Shown: piece after piece, positions 54,441 through 63,136 of the stretch
Numbering within the stretch: the stretch's first letter is position 1
How the letters are laid out: every line of letters begins with the position of its first letter
Assembly: GCF_002135205.1 (NCBI RefSeq)
Contig: NZ_NEFZ01000003.1
Span: 124,001 to 188,000 of the forward strand
Source of the DNA: Acinetobacter sp. ANC 4204
Lineage (GTDB): Bacteria; Pseudomonadota; Gammaproteobacteria; Pseudomonadales; Moraxellaceae
Direction of reading: 5' to 3'
Length of the DNA: 64,000 nt
Position numbers and translations under genes: made by a program
The notes under the pieces: generated by a model
Database searches by the model: none
What the model saw: the letters and a program-made list of their open reading frames with translations, nothing else
What the model was told of the DNA's origin: nothing

Positions 54441-56264
54441 CTATCTCTTGATTTCGGGAGAATCTAAGGGTTTATCTAAAGGAACGTTCATTAAACGCAA
54501 GGATTCTTGCATAACACGGGCAAACACAGGTGCCGATACAGTACCACCATAGTAAGTGCCTTGTGGGTTTTCAACCACGACCACCATCGCCAAACGCGGA
54601 TCACTCACAGGTGCAACGCCAGCAAAAAGCGCACGATATTCGTTGGTTGAGTAACCTTTACGGTCAGCACGTAATTTATGTGCTGTACCTGTTTTACCAC
54701 CTACACGGTAGCCCGGAATGGTCGCACGAGTCGCTGTACCACCTGGCAAGGTTGCAGTTTCCATCATCAGCAAGACTTGATCCGCAATTTTTGGATCAAT
54801 CATTTGCTCACCTTGAGGTGGTGCATCCAACTTATACAAACTCAAAGGCATTTTTACCCCTTTGTTTGCCAACATGGCATAAGCATCCACCATTTGCAGC
54901 ACAGTGGCATTCAAGCCATAGCCATAAGCCATTGTTGCAACTTCGGAAACATTCCATTTACTTGGTGGTAAGATTAGACCACCACTTTCACCCGGAAATT
55001 TCACTGCCGAACGTTGACCAAAGCCCAAACGCTTATAAAACGTTGGCAAAGTTGAATAAGGGAGTGAAAGCGCAATTTTTGCCACACCGACGTTCGAGGA
55101 CTTTTGAATAATGCCACCCAAAGTCAATGGGCCATAGTTATGCGTATCACGAATGGTATGGTTGCCGACCCGCATCGAACCTGGAGTAGTATTCACCACG
55201 GTATTAGGTTGATATTTTCCACTTTCCAAAGCCATAGAAATGGTTAAAGGTTTCATGGTTGAACCTGGTTCAAAAGAGTCAACCGCTCCACGGTTACGCA
55301 TGGCATCTTTATTCGATAAACTATTTTTATCATTCGGGTTATACGATGGCCATGACGTCATCGCTAAAATTTCACCCGTTTTTACATCCACCGCGATGGC
55401 TGTTGCAGAACGGGCATTGTTCGCTACACCCGCAGCAGTCAACTCACGGTACATGATGTACTGCAAACGCGAATCTATACTGAGGGTAATATTTTCCCCT
55501 GGCTCAACTTCTTTGATTACTTCTGGATCTTTAAAGCGATTGCCTTTTTTGTCACGAACGACTTGCTGTTCACCATCAATACCTGAAAGACGTTGGTTGA
55601 GCTGCATTTCCAGACCTTCAATGCCTGAACCTTCACTGTTGGTCAAACCAATAATCTGTGCATTCGGCTGGGGCTGAGGATAATAGCGCTTGTAGTTCTT
55701 TTCGGTGTACACCCCTTGGAAGCCTCGCTTCATAATCAGCTCTGCCTGCTGTGGCGGGACTTCTTTTTGCAAAACCAAATACCGTGAGCGAGGGCGCTCG
55801 TTCAACTTTTGCTTTAACTCGGCCCGATCCATGCCAACAGCATCAGCCAACTCATCTAAATTTAAATTTTTATCAGGCAATTGACGTTTCAATTTACGAT
55901 TATGCGGATCATTGGCTAATTCAGCGGTGATTTCATCAAATAACTTTTTATTATCAAAATAATCACGAGGATCAATCACCACTTTCATAATTGGTGTACT
56001 GATCGCCAAAGGTACACCATGACGGTCATAAATTACGCCACGCATGGCCTTAATTTTTTCAGTTCTTAAAATATTGGCATTGGCTTTGTTTTGTAAAAAT
56101 TCAGTATTAATCACCTGAACATAAAAAGCACGTCCGACCAAAGCAAAGAAGCAGGCTAAAACCACTGCCCACATCAGATAAAAACGCCACATCTCAACCT
56201 GTAACGCTGATTTTTCAGTCACCGCTTGCTGTTTTTTACGGGTGGGTTTACGCTTTTCTACCAT
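54441..56264 (-). CDS. ftsI: Penicillin-binding protein 3 (septal transpeptidase)
   Basis: 607 residues. One membrane helix (about 26-48) is followed by a pedestal domain (MRGVIYDRHGVPLAIS) and the transpeptidase domain with Ser335-T-M-Lys338 (FEPGSTMKPL), the SSN motif at about 389-391 and GGKTGTAHK. It crosslinks septal peptidoglycan with FtsW and FtsQLB. It is the main target of several beta-lactams. It lies 12 bp after ftsL and 7 bp before murE. Confidence 0.97.
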   Translation of the reverse strand: MVEKRKPTRKKQQAVTEKSALQVEMWRFYLMWAVVLACFFALVGRAFYVQVINTEFLQNKANANILRTEKIKAMRGVIYDRHGVPLAISTPIMKVVIDPRDYFDNKKLFDEITAELANDPHNRKLKRQLPDKNLNLDELADAVGMDRAELKQKLNERPRSRYLVLQKEVPPQQAELIMKRGFQGVYTEKNYKRYYPQPQPNAQIIGLTNSEGSGIEGLEMQLNQRLSGIDGEQQVVRDKKGNRFKDPEVIKEVEPGENITLSIDSRLQYIMYRELTAAGVANNARSATAIAVDVKTGEILAMTSWPSYNPNDKNSLSNKDAMRNRGAVDSFEPGSTMKPLTISMALESGKYQPNTVVNTTPGSMRVGNHTIRDTHNYGPLTLGGIIQKSSNVGVAKIALSLPYSTLPTFYKRLGFGQRSAVKFPGESGGLILPPSKWNVSEVATMAYGYGLNATVLQMVDAYAMLANKGVKMPLSLYKLDAPPQGEQMIDPKIADQVLLMMETATLPGGTATRATIPGYRVGGKTGTAHKLRADRKGYSTNEYRALFAGVAPVSDPRLAMVVVVENPQGTYYGGTVSAPVFARVMQESLRLMNVPLDKPLDSPEIKR

Positions 56265-56276
56265 GTTGCAGCGGCC

Positions 56277-56609
56277 TTATTTTTTATTTTCTGAAGTCGT
56301 GGGTAAAGAAATTACTACGGTTTGTGCCGCAGGAGGTGAATACATTCGAAGTTGTGTCACTGCGCGCGTTCCAATTTGTGCAGTTGCGCCAAAGGTTTGC
56401 TGTTCAATCAACAAACGCCCCCATTCTGCATTCAGGTCATCGCGCTCTCGCATAAAAGAGCTCATTTCACGATAGTCATGTCGATATTCAAAAACTTGTA
56501 AGACCACCATCATGGCACTGATAAACACCAGCACCAATAAAATGGCATAAGCAATGAACTTCTTAAACTTTAACTTTGTTGGAGTTTTTTCAACGACTTC
56601 AGTTTTCAT
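56277..56609 (-). CDS. ftsL: Cell division protein FtsL
   Basis: 110 residues. A short cytoplasmic basic N-terminus, one membrane helix (about 18-38, AYAILLVLVFISAMMVVLQV) and a periplasmic coiled-coil region (MSSFMRERDDLNAEWGRLLI) make up the FtsL pattern. It forms a complex with FtsB and FtsQ that activates FtsWI. Its ATG overlaps the rsmH stop by 1 bp, with AAGGCG upstream. Identification rests on topology and position, as FtsL sequences vary. Confidence 0.92.
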   Translation of the reverse strand: MKTEVVEKTPTKLKFKKFIAYAILLVLVFISAMMVVLQVFEYRHDYREMSSFMRERDDLNAEWGRLLIEQQTFGATAQIGTRAVTQLRMYSPPAAQTVVISLPTTSENKK

Positions 56610-57532
56610 TATTCGCCTTTTGCTACTAAGCGTTCTGCAACTCTAAGCCATGCACTACGTGAACGTGGGTTGGCTTTCACTTCGGCATCACTTGCTTTCA
56701 CACGTGATACTTTCTTTAAACGACGCGTATCTACGCGTTGTTGTGGCATGCCCCAGCCCAAATCTTCTTCAAGTGTCGACTCTTTTTGAATAAATTGTTT
56801 AATTAAGCGATCTTCTAGTGAATGGAAGCTAATGACCGCCAAACGACCATTCGGCTTTAACACATCTACCGCCTGCGGTAGAAAAACTTCAATATCTTCT
56901 AATTCTTTATTAATGGCAATACGAATGGCCTGAAAAGTTCGGGTTGCAGCATGTTTATTTTTTTCCCATTTCGGGTGTGCCACTTTCACAATCTCGGCCA
57001 GTTGAGCTGTAGTTTCAATCAACCCTGCAGCCTTGATAGCTTTCGCAATACGTCGGCTATAACGCTCTTCGCCATATTGGAAAATAACATTGGCTAAGGC
57101 TTCTTCTTCAATATTCACCAACCACTGCGCTGCCGTTGGACCTTGCGAGTTGTCCATACGCATATCAAGCGGACCATCTTTCATAAAACTAAAGCCACGC
57201 TCCGCCTGATCAAGCTGCGGTGAAGACACACCCAAATCTGCCATGACTCCATCAACCAAGCCAATCCCACGTGCTTCGAGCTCATATTTCAGGTCAGCAA
57301 AGCTGGCATGAATAATTTTAAAACGTGGATCTTCTTGTTCTAAAATAGCCGCTGTTTCCAGTGCTTGTGGGTCTTTATCAAAGCCATAGACACGCGCATT
57401 TTCATCCAGTTTAGATAACAATAAACGGGTATGTCCGCCACGACCAAACGTGCCATCAATGAAAATTCCTGTATTGCGATCTGCTACCAAAGCATCAACA
57501 GTTTCGTGAAGTAATACAGAAATATGCGACAT
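56609..57532 (-). CDS. rsmH: 16S rRNA (cytosine(1402)-N4)-methyltransferase
   Basis: 307 residues. It methylates C1402 in the ribosomal P site. HISVLLHETVDALV, the SAM loop DGTFGRGGHTRLLL, DGVMADLGVSSPQLDQAERG and the C-terminal VISFHSLEDRLIKQFI are typical. It is the first dcw gene present; mraZ is absent upstream. The ribosome site before ATG 57532 is weak. Confidence 0.96.
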   Translation of the reverse strand: MSHISVLLHETVDALVADRNTGIFIDGTFGRGGHTRLLLSKLDENARVYGFDKDPQALETAAILEQEDPRFKIIHASFADLKYELEARGIGLVDGVMADLGVSSPQLDQAERGFSFMKDGPLDMRMDNSQGPTAAQWLVNIEEEALANVIFQYGEERYSRRIAKAIKAAGLIETTAQLAEIVKVAHPKWEKNKHAATRTFQAIRIAINKELEDIEVFLPQAVDVLKPNGRLAVISFHSLEDRLIKQFIQKESTLEEDLGWGMPQQRVDTRRLKKVSRVKASDAEVKANPRSRSAWLRVAERLVAKGE

Positions 57533-57657
57533 AAAGACTCAATACGATCGGAAGGAAAAATGTAACTGCACATTATTACCTTGTTTTAACAAAGCTCCAA
57601 ACGACTTTTTGTACGGAAATATTACTTTTCATAGACAAAACCGTTTCAAAACAGCCA

Positions 57658-57688
57658 CCGTCATAAAAAAAGCCTCCCGTAGGAGACT
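57658..57688 (-). terminator. Terminator of the first sulfate-binding protein gene
   Basis: AGCCTCC (57671-57677) pairs with GGAGACT (57682-57688), one G-U pair, CGTA loop; T-run on the minus strand from 57671 down to 57665. It lies between this gene and rsmH. Confidence 0.88.
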
Positions 57689-57719
57689 TTTTAAACATCA
57701 TCGGCAAAGCGAGCCTAAC

Positions 57720-58739
57720 TCATTTACGGTTATTTGAGATCTGATCGTAAATTGCCCCATTCACAAAGTGAGTCTGTTGCGCTTTCGCCCAGCCCCCAAA
57801 AACCTCATCAATGGTGAAAGTTTGTAAGGGTGGGAATTGCGCTTTATATTTTTCTAAAATCGCAGCATTACGCGGACGGTAAAAATATTTCGCAGCCATT
57901 TCCTGACCGATCGGTGAATATAAATAGTTAATATAACCTTTGGCTAACCACTTATTGCCATTTTTCTCAACGGTCTTATCTACGATTGCGACAGAAGGCT
58001 CAGTTAAAATCGAGATCGAAGGATAAATAATCTCGAATTGGTCTTTACCTAATGTTTTTTGTGTCACTAAGGCTTCATTTTCCCACGTCAATAACACATC
58101 ACCTATGCGACGTTCCGCAAATGTCGTCATTGAAGCACGTGCTGCAGAATCCATGACTTTTACATTACGGTACATTTTACTGACAAACTCTTTCGCTTTG
58201 GTGTCATTACCACCAGGTTGTTTCAATGCATAACCCCAAGCGGACAAATACACCCACCGTGGCAATCCGCCTGTTTTTGGATTTGGCGTAATAATTTGTA
58301 CACCAGGCTTGGTTAAATCCGACCAGTCTTTAATTTTTTTCGGGTTACCTTTACGCACCATAAATACAATGGTCGATGTATAAGGTGCCGAGTTATTTGG
58401 AAACTCTTTTTGCCAGCCTGGTTGAATTTGACCAGACTTCACGATTTCATCAATATCATTGGCCAAAGCCAAAGTCACTACATCGCCTTTTAAACCATCC
58501 ACCACCGAACGTGCTTGCTTACCTGAACCACCATGTGACTGTTTAAACTCGACCGTTTGTCCTGTACGACTTTGCCAGTAAGCAGCAAAAGACTGATTAA
58601 ATTCATCATAAAACTCACGTGTTGCATCATAAGATACATTGAGCATAGTACGATCCGCAGCTTGTGCTGAAGTAACACTCAATGTCAGGCCTGATGCGAA
58701 TAAGGCAGCAGTCAGAATAAATTTTAAATGGGTTTTCAT
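57720..58739 (-). CDS. sbp: Sulfate ABC transporter substrate-binding protein, paralog 1
   Basis: 339 residues. The signal peptide ends near SAQAAD (about 27). The mature protein has the Sbp/CysP signature [41 protein letters not shown] and [12 protein letters not shown]. It binds sulfate (or thiosulfate) in the periplasm for a CysTWA importer, which is not in this window. No ribosome site is obvious at ATG 58739. It lies 252 bp downstream of a close paralog, with a hairpin between them, so both may have their own promoters. Confidence 0.93.
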   Translation of the reverse strand: MKTHLKFILTAALFASGLTLSVTSAQAADRTMLNVSYDATREFYDEFNQSFAAYWQSRTGQTVEFKQSHGGSGKQARSVVDGLKGDVVTLALANDIDEIVKSGQIQPGWQKEFPNNSAPYTSTIVFMVRKGNPKKIKDWSDLTKPGVQIITPNPKTGGLPRWVYLSAWGYALKQPGGNDTKAKEFVSKMYRNVKVMDSAARASMTTFAERRIGDVLLTWENEALVTQKTLGKDQFEIIYPSISILTEPSVAIVDKTVEKNGNKWLAKGYINYLYSPIGQEMAAKYFYRPRNAAILEKYKAQFPPLQTFTIDEVFGGWAKAQQTHFVNGAIYDQISNNRK

Positions 58740-58930
58740 AGCAGCATTAAATTAAATATCTAAAATTATGCTAAATATATGAAACAAAATCACAAACCAC
58801 AATTCGTGTTTAATGATTAAATTGTTGCGACCTTTAATTTAAACAGGGTTAATCCACTGTTTTTATTCAAAATAATAATCCACTCTTTATTTCTTCTAAT
58901 TAAATAGATTTTTATGCTTTAAATATGCAG

Positions 58931-58956
58931 AAAGTGAATATATAGCTATTCACTTT
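58931..58956 (-). terminator. Hairpin after the second sulfate-binding protein gene
   Basis: AAAGTGAATA (58931-58940) and TATTCACTTT (58947-58956) form a 10-bp perfect stem with a 6-nt loop, 35 bp past the stop codon. The minus-strand tail is only mildly T-rich, so termination may be partial. Confidence 0.55.
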
Positions 58957-58991
58957 CACTGATCAAACATTCATTTATTAAGCTAAACTAC

Positions 58992-59990
58992 TTATTTTTC
59001 AGTATAAATTTGATCAAAAATCGCACCATTCACAAAATGGGTCTTTTGCGCTTTAGCCCATCCACCAAAGACATCATTAATATTAAATGTTTTTTGTTTT
59101 GGAAATTGTGCAATATATTTATTCGCGACCTGTTTATTTCGCGGGCGGAAAAAATGCTTCGCAGCCAACTCTTGCCCTTTAGGCGAATACAAATAATTTA
59201 AATAGCCTTTGGCCAAATTCCGATTGCCATTTTTGTCGACGGTTTTGTCCACAATCGCAACTGATGGCTCAGCAAGAATCGAAATAGACGGGTAAACAAT
59301 ATCGTATTTGTCTTTACCCAAACCTTGCGTTGCCAGTAAAGCCTCATTTTCCCAAGACAAAAGCACATCGCCAATCCCCCGCTCAGCGAATGTGGTTAAT
59401 GAACCGCGTGCGCCTGAATCCAGTACTTTGACATTTTGATACAGCTTTTTGACCAACTCTTTGGCTTTGGCATCATTTCCACCTGGCTGTTTCAATGCAT
59501 AACCCCAAGCTGATAAATAAATCCAGCGTGGAGCCCCTCCCGTTTTGGGATTAGGGGTAATAATTTCAACATCTGGCTTGGTTAAATCATTCCAATCTTT
59601 AATGTGCTTTGGATTACCTTTACGTACCAAAAACACAATGGTTGAAGTATAAGGAGCAGAGTTATTTGGAAATTCTTTTTGCCAGTTTTTATCAATTTGT
59701 CCCGTATTGACGATTTCATCAATATCATTGGCCAATGCTAAAGTCACTACATCAGCTTGTAGCCCGGTTGCAACCGCCCGTGCTTGCTTGCCAGAACCAC
59801 CATGCGACTGCTTAAAGTTTACCTCCTGACCTGTTCGGGTTTTCCAATATTGCCCAAAAGCTTGGTTATATTCTTGATAGAACTCACGAGTCGGATCATA
59901 AGACACATTTAAGAAATCTTTTGCTGCATACGTCGTTGCAGCCCAGCCCCCCAGTAACACAAAAACAGATGTCGCTAATATTTTTTTCAT
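58992..59990 (-). CDS. sbp: Sulfate ABC transporter substrate-binding protein, paralog 2
   Basis: 332 residues. A signal peptide ends near TYAAKD (about 23). It shares long blocks with paralog 1, such as [44 protein letters not shown] and [12 protein letters not shown]. It binds sulfate or a related anion in the periplasm. The changes cluster in the N-terminal linker and in surface positions, so the ligand pocket may be equal. AAGAG precedes ATG 59990. The gap upstream (59991-60392) probably holds its sulfur-controlled promoter. Confidence 0.92.
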   Translation of the reverse strand: MKKILATSVFVLLGGWAATTYAAKDFLNVSYDPTREFYQEYNQAFGQYWKTRTGQEVNFKQSHGGSGKQARAVATGLQADVVTLALANDIDEIVNTGQIDKNWQKEFPNNSAPYTSTIVFLVRKGNPKHIKDWNDLTKPDVEIITPNPKTGGAPRWIYLSAWGYALKQPGGNDAKAKELVKKLYQNVKVLDSGARGSLTTFAERGIGDVLLSWENEALLATQGLGKDKYDIVYPSISILAEPSVAIVDKTVDKNGNRNLAKGYLNYLYSPKGQELAAKHFFRPRNKQVANKYIAQFPKQKTFNINDVFGGWAKAQKTHFVNGAIFDQIYTEK

Positions 59991-60392
59991 TGCTTTATAC
60001 TCTTAGTGAATTTTCCCACTATATAAACAACAAAAAATCAATACAATCATCTAGTTATAATTAATTATGACTTCAAAATCGAATAAAAAGATATCTTTTG
60101 AATGACTAAGCTCTATACTTTTTCTCATAATCATCGCGGAGCAAACACTGATTTACGCACTTAAAATTTTGAAATCTTCATGTTATCTCCACACTTGTTT
60201 GGTACAAAAAGCCAAACGATTTGTATTTTCTATTTAGAAATGTCAATTTAACCAAACTTTCTTTATATTTTTGTAAATTTTGTGACACAGTTACACTTTT
60301 TTATTGGTAAAACTGGTTAAATTGAAACTAGATTGAAAAAGACTTTTAATAAAAATCTGTTCTAATACCATGTTGAGAGGGGGAATAAGGAC
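59991..60392. promoter_or_regulatory. Divergent intergenic region with palindromes and a candidate promoter
   Basis: This 402-bp AT-rich gap separates the sbp paralog from a small secreted-protein gene. It contains AAAAGATATCTTTT (60086-60099, perfect palindrome) and GTTTGG (60197-60202) with CCAAAC (60212-60217). A rightward promoter pair TTGAAA (60322-60327) and TTTAAT (60345-60350) with 17-bp spacing precedes the small gene. No CysB site could be named from sequence alone. Confidence 0.4.
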
Positions 60393-60677
60393 ATGAAAGC
60401 AACATTTTTACACAGCGTTACTTTAAGTATCGGCTTGGCATGTATGAGCCAAATAGGACACAGTGCCGCAATTCAAAACAACGATAAAGTTGCAATGCCT
60501 GCTGAAAAAACATCGTTGATTGAGAAAGCGCTCAGCCAACAAAAAAGTGGTGAAAAAAACACATTGACGGATACTGATTTAAAAATCATGACCTCAATTA
60601 AAGTTGCACCGACACAAAATTTCTTTGCTACACAAAACCAACGCTTCAGTCGTTTTGTGCAATCGCTCTTCCTCTAA
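60393..60677 (+). CDS. Small secreted protein of unknown function
   Basis: 94 residues. A signal peptide of about 25 residues (ending GHSAA) leaves a mature part of about 69 residues. This is polar, rich in Lys, Gln, Ser and Thr, with no cysteine, ending in NQRFSRFVQSLFL, which could be an amphipathic helix. AAGG precedes ATG 60393 and a good promoter pair lies 40 bp upstream, so it looks like a real gene. I recognise no family. It stands alone, 402 bp from sbp and 144 bp from gltX. Confidence 0.7.
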   Translation: MKATFLHSVTLSIGLACMSQIGHSAAIQNNDKVAMPAEKTSLIEKALSQQKSGEKNTLTDTDLKIMTSIKVAPTQNFFATQNQRFSRFVQSLFL

Positions 60678-60821
60678 ATAAAAAAGCATCACATCAGCGC
60701 CTCTCTCAAGCGATGATCTTGCCGATTAAAAGTCTGATCACGGAATGTTGAATTAAGCATTAAGTGGTCGGGCTTTTTCGTTATAATAGACCTCAATTTA
60801 CATTCTGAATCATTATTGGCC

Positions 60822-62330
60822 ATGACTGTTCGTACTCGTATTGCTCCCTCTCCAACAGGCTTCCCACATGTGGGCACAGCGTATATCGCATTATTTAACT
60901 TATGCTATGCCAAGCAACACGGTGGTGAATTTATTCTACGTATCGAAGATACCGACCAACTGCGTTCAACACCTGAATCTGAAAAAATGATTTTAGACTC
61001 TCTTCGTTGGTTAGGCCTGAATTGGTCAGAAGGTCCAGACATCGGTGGTCCACATGCACCATATCGCCAGTCTGAGCGAATGCATATCTATAAACAATAT
61101 GCTCTTGATTTGGTTGAGAAAGGTCATGCATTTTACTGCTTTGCAACAAGCGAAGAACTTGATCAAATGCGTGCTGAACAGCAAGCCCGTGGTGAAACAC
61201 CAAAGTATGATGGTCGTGGTTTAAAACTATCTGCCGAAGAAGTTCAAAGCAGACTTGCTGCAGGTGAGCCACATGTGATTCGAATGAAAGTACCTGAAGA
61301 AGGGATTTGTACAGTCAATGACTTGCTACGTGGTGAAGTAGAAATTCCTTGGGCACAAGTGGACATGCAAGTTTTATTGAAAACAGATGGCTTGCCAACC
61401 TATCACCTTGCCAATGTGGTCGATGACCATCTCATGCAAATTACTCACGTGTTCCGCGGTGAAGAATGGTTGCCTTCTGCACCGAAACACCAGCTCCTTT
61501 ACCAATATTTTGGCTGGGAAATGCCTGTACTGGGTCATATGCCTTTGCTACGTAACCCAGACAAGTCAAAATTGTCAAAACGTAAAAATCCAACATCAAT
61601 CACGTACTATAAAAACATTGGTGTCTTGCCAGAAGCCCTATTGAACTATTTAGGTCGTATGGGCTGGTCAATGCCAGATGAACGTGAAAAGTTCAATCTG
61701 GCTGAGATGATTGAGCATTTTGATATTCACCGTGTTTCTTTAGGTGGCCCAATTTTTGATGTAGAAAAACTCAATTGGCTCAATGGTCAATGGATCAAAG
61801 GCTTAAGCCCAGCTGAACTATTAGATACACTACTGGCATGGAAATCTGACCGCAAGATGCTCGAAGACATCGCAGCAGCGATTCAACCGCGGATCAACTT
61901 ACTTTCAGAAGCCGTAAACTGGTCTGCGCACTACTTTAATCAGTTCCCCGCACTGAGCAAAGAACAGTTTGAAAGCAAAAAGTTGACCGAAGAGCAAGTT
62001 CGTCAGAGCCTTCAATTTGCGATTTGGCGCTTAGAAAGCATGTTTACGTGGAACAATGATACAGTAAGCCAAACATTGATGGACTTAGCCACCCAGATGG
62101 AGATTAAGCTGCGTGACTTTATGCCAGCGTTCTTTATTGCGATTGCAGGTTCGACTGCTTCAACCCCTGTGATGCAAACCATGGTCACCATCGGTCCTGA
62201 CTTAACCTTCGCGCGCTTACGTCATGCGCTTGAAATTGTAGGCGGTCCAAGCAAAAAAGAAGCAAAAGTATGGGAAAAACTGAATGAAAGCTTAAAATTG
62301 CCGAAAAATGATGCAGTTGATAACGCTTAA
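60822..62330 (+). CDS. gltX: Glutamyl-tRNA synthetase
   Basis: 502 residues. It charges tRNA-Glu with glutamate. The class I signature is present as [11 protein letters not shown] (HIGH motif, His16) and KLSKRKN (KMSKS motif). [20 protein letters not shown] and the helical anticodon-binding C-terminal domain follow. I chose ATG 60822 over an in-frame TTG 6 bp upstream; the ribosome site is weak. A tRNA-Glu gene follows 92 bp downstream. Confidence 0.97.
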   Translation: MTVRTRIAPSPTGFPHVGTAYIALFNLCYAKQHGGEFILRIEDTDQLRSTPESEKMILDSLRWLGLNWSEGPDIGGPHAPYRQSERMHIYKQYALDLVEKGHAFYCFATSEELDQMRAEQQARGETPKYDGRGLKLSAEEVQSRLAAGEPHVIRMKVPEEGICTVNDLLRGEVEIPWAQVDMQVLLKTDGLPTYHLANVVDDHLMQITHVFRGEEWLPSAPKHQLLYQYFGWEMPVLGHMPLLRNPDKSKLSKRKNPTSITYYKNIGVLPEALLNYLGRMGWSMPDEREKFNLAEMIEHFDIHRVSLGGPIFDVEKLNWLNGQWIKGLSPAELLDTLLAWKSDRKMLEDIAAAIQPRINLLSEAVNWSAHYFNQFPALSKEQFESKKLTEEQVRQSLQFAIWRLESMFTWNNDTVSQTLMDLATQMEIKLRDFMPAFFIAIAGSTASTPVMQTMVTIGPDLTFARLRHALEIVGGPSKKEAKVWEKLNESLKLPKNDAVDNA

Positions 62331-62342
62331 TTGATTTTTTAG

Positions 62343-62371
62343 TTGACGCATGAACGTTATATCCCTAATAT
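62343..62371 (+). promoter_or_regulatory. Promoter of the tRNA-Glu gene
   Basis: TTGACG (62343-62348) and TAATAT (62366-62371) are separated by 17 bp, followed by a GCGC discriminator typical of stringently controlled stable-RNA promoters. It begins 13 bp after the gltX stop. Confidence 0.7.
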
Positions 62372-62422
62372 AGCGCTCACACAGAGAGACGGTGTTAACC
62401 ACTCAACGTGATGCCTCAATAA

Positions 62423-62498
62423 GTCCCTATCGTCTAGAGGCCTAGGACATCGCCCTTTCACGGCGGTAACCGGGGTTCGAATCCCCGTAGGGACGCCA
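62423..62498 (+). tRNA. tRNA-Glu (anticodon TTC)
   Basis: A 76-nt gene with encoded CCA. It follows E. coli tRNA-Glu nearly base for base: acceptor GTCCCTA pairs with TAGGGAC, T-arm CGGGGTTCGAATCCCCG, and anticodon loop CTTTCAC with TTC at 62457-62459. It reads GAA and GAG. A terminator follows. Confidence 0.98.
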
Positions 62499-62521
62499 TA
62501 TTTAAGATGGCAACATCTGAT

Positions 62522-62557
62522 AAAAAACCCAAGCATAATGACTTGGGTTTTTTATTG
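62522..62557 (+). terminator. Rho-independent terminator of tRNA-Glu
   Basis: A 12-bp stem (62522-62533 with 62542-62553, core CCCAAG/CTTGGG), 8-nt loop and T-run, 24 bp after the tRNA. Confidence 0.92.
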
Positions 62558-62651
62558 CCTGAAATTTCTTAGCCATCCATTCCAACGCTTTTTTTGGCTT
62601 TCTGTACTAATCCGATTAGAATACAACATAGATTAGAATTTCGGAGTCGTC

Positions 62652-62993
62652 ATGCAATACCGCTGTCCTCAATGCCAAAGTCCAAAAATTATGCCTGTTG
62701 CTCAAGCAGGCGCTCCAGCAGCACGTCCAGTTGTGCCTAAAAGTTTAGTTTTTCTAATCCCTGCTATCTTTGTGTTATTACTTCTGGTGTTAATTAGCAT
62801 TGCAATGTGGATCTTTGGGGATGGTGCGGGCTCAACACTTCAAATTGCAACGGTTGTCGTGTTTATCGTATGTGTAGTTGCGGGTTTCTTGTTTTACCGA
62901 GATCTTCCAGATTTTAAAATTTCGATGCAAGGCTTTATGCAATCCCAAAAAAAATGGAAATGCCGCGAATGCGACCATGAGTGGGAAATTTAA
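62652..62993 (+). CDS. Zinc-ribbon membrane protein, unknown function
   Basis: 113 residues. A first Cys pair (YRCPQCQSPK) near the N-terminus and a second (WKCRECDHEW) at the C-terminus suit a zinc ribbon split around the membrane part. Between are two membrane helices (about 32-55 and 62-83). Both termini should face the cytoplasm, so the halves can meet. GGAG precedes ATG 62652 and a terminator follows, so it is monocistronic. I cannot assign a role. Confidence 0.8.
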   Translation: MQYRCPQCQSPKIMPVAQAGAPAARPVVPKSLVFLIPAIFVLLLLVLISIAMWIFGDGAGSTLQIATVVVFIVCVVAGFLFYRDLPDFKISMQGFMQSQKKWKCRECDHEWEI

Positions 62994-63017
62994 ATCCCCT
63001 CTTAATATCAGCAGATC

Positions 63018-63042
63018 AAGGAGAGGCCAAGCTCTCCTTTTT
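63018..63042 (+). terminator. Rho-independent terminator of the zinc-ribbon gene
   Basis: AAGGAGAG (63018-63025) with CTCTCCTT (63032-63039), 6-nt loop, T5 run starting 63038. Confidence 0.88.
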
Positions 63043-63055
63043 CTTCAGGCAAATT

Positions 63056-63074
63056 ATAAATAATAATTATTATC
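63056..63074 (+). promoter_or_regulatory. Candidate Fur box upstream of the DUF4198 gene
   Basis: The 19 bp at 63056-63074 match the Fur consensus at 14 of 19 positions and include the dyad AATAATTATT. The site is 62 bp before ATG 63137. DUF4198 proteins are often encoded near iron or other metal uptake genes. The local AT content weakens the case. Confidence 0.45.
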
Positions 63075-63136
63075 AAATGGTATTTTTTCTCGATATAATC
63101 AACCCACTTTTTGATTTTATTCGGAACTTTATTGCC

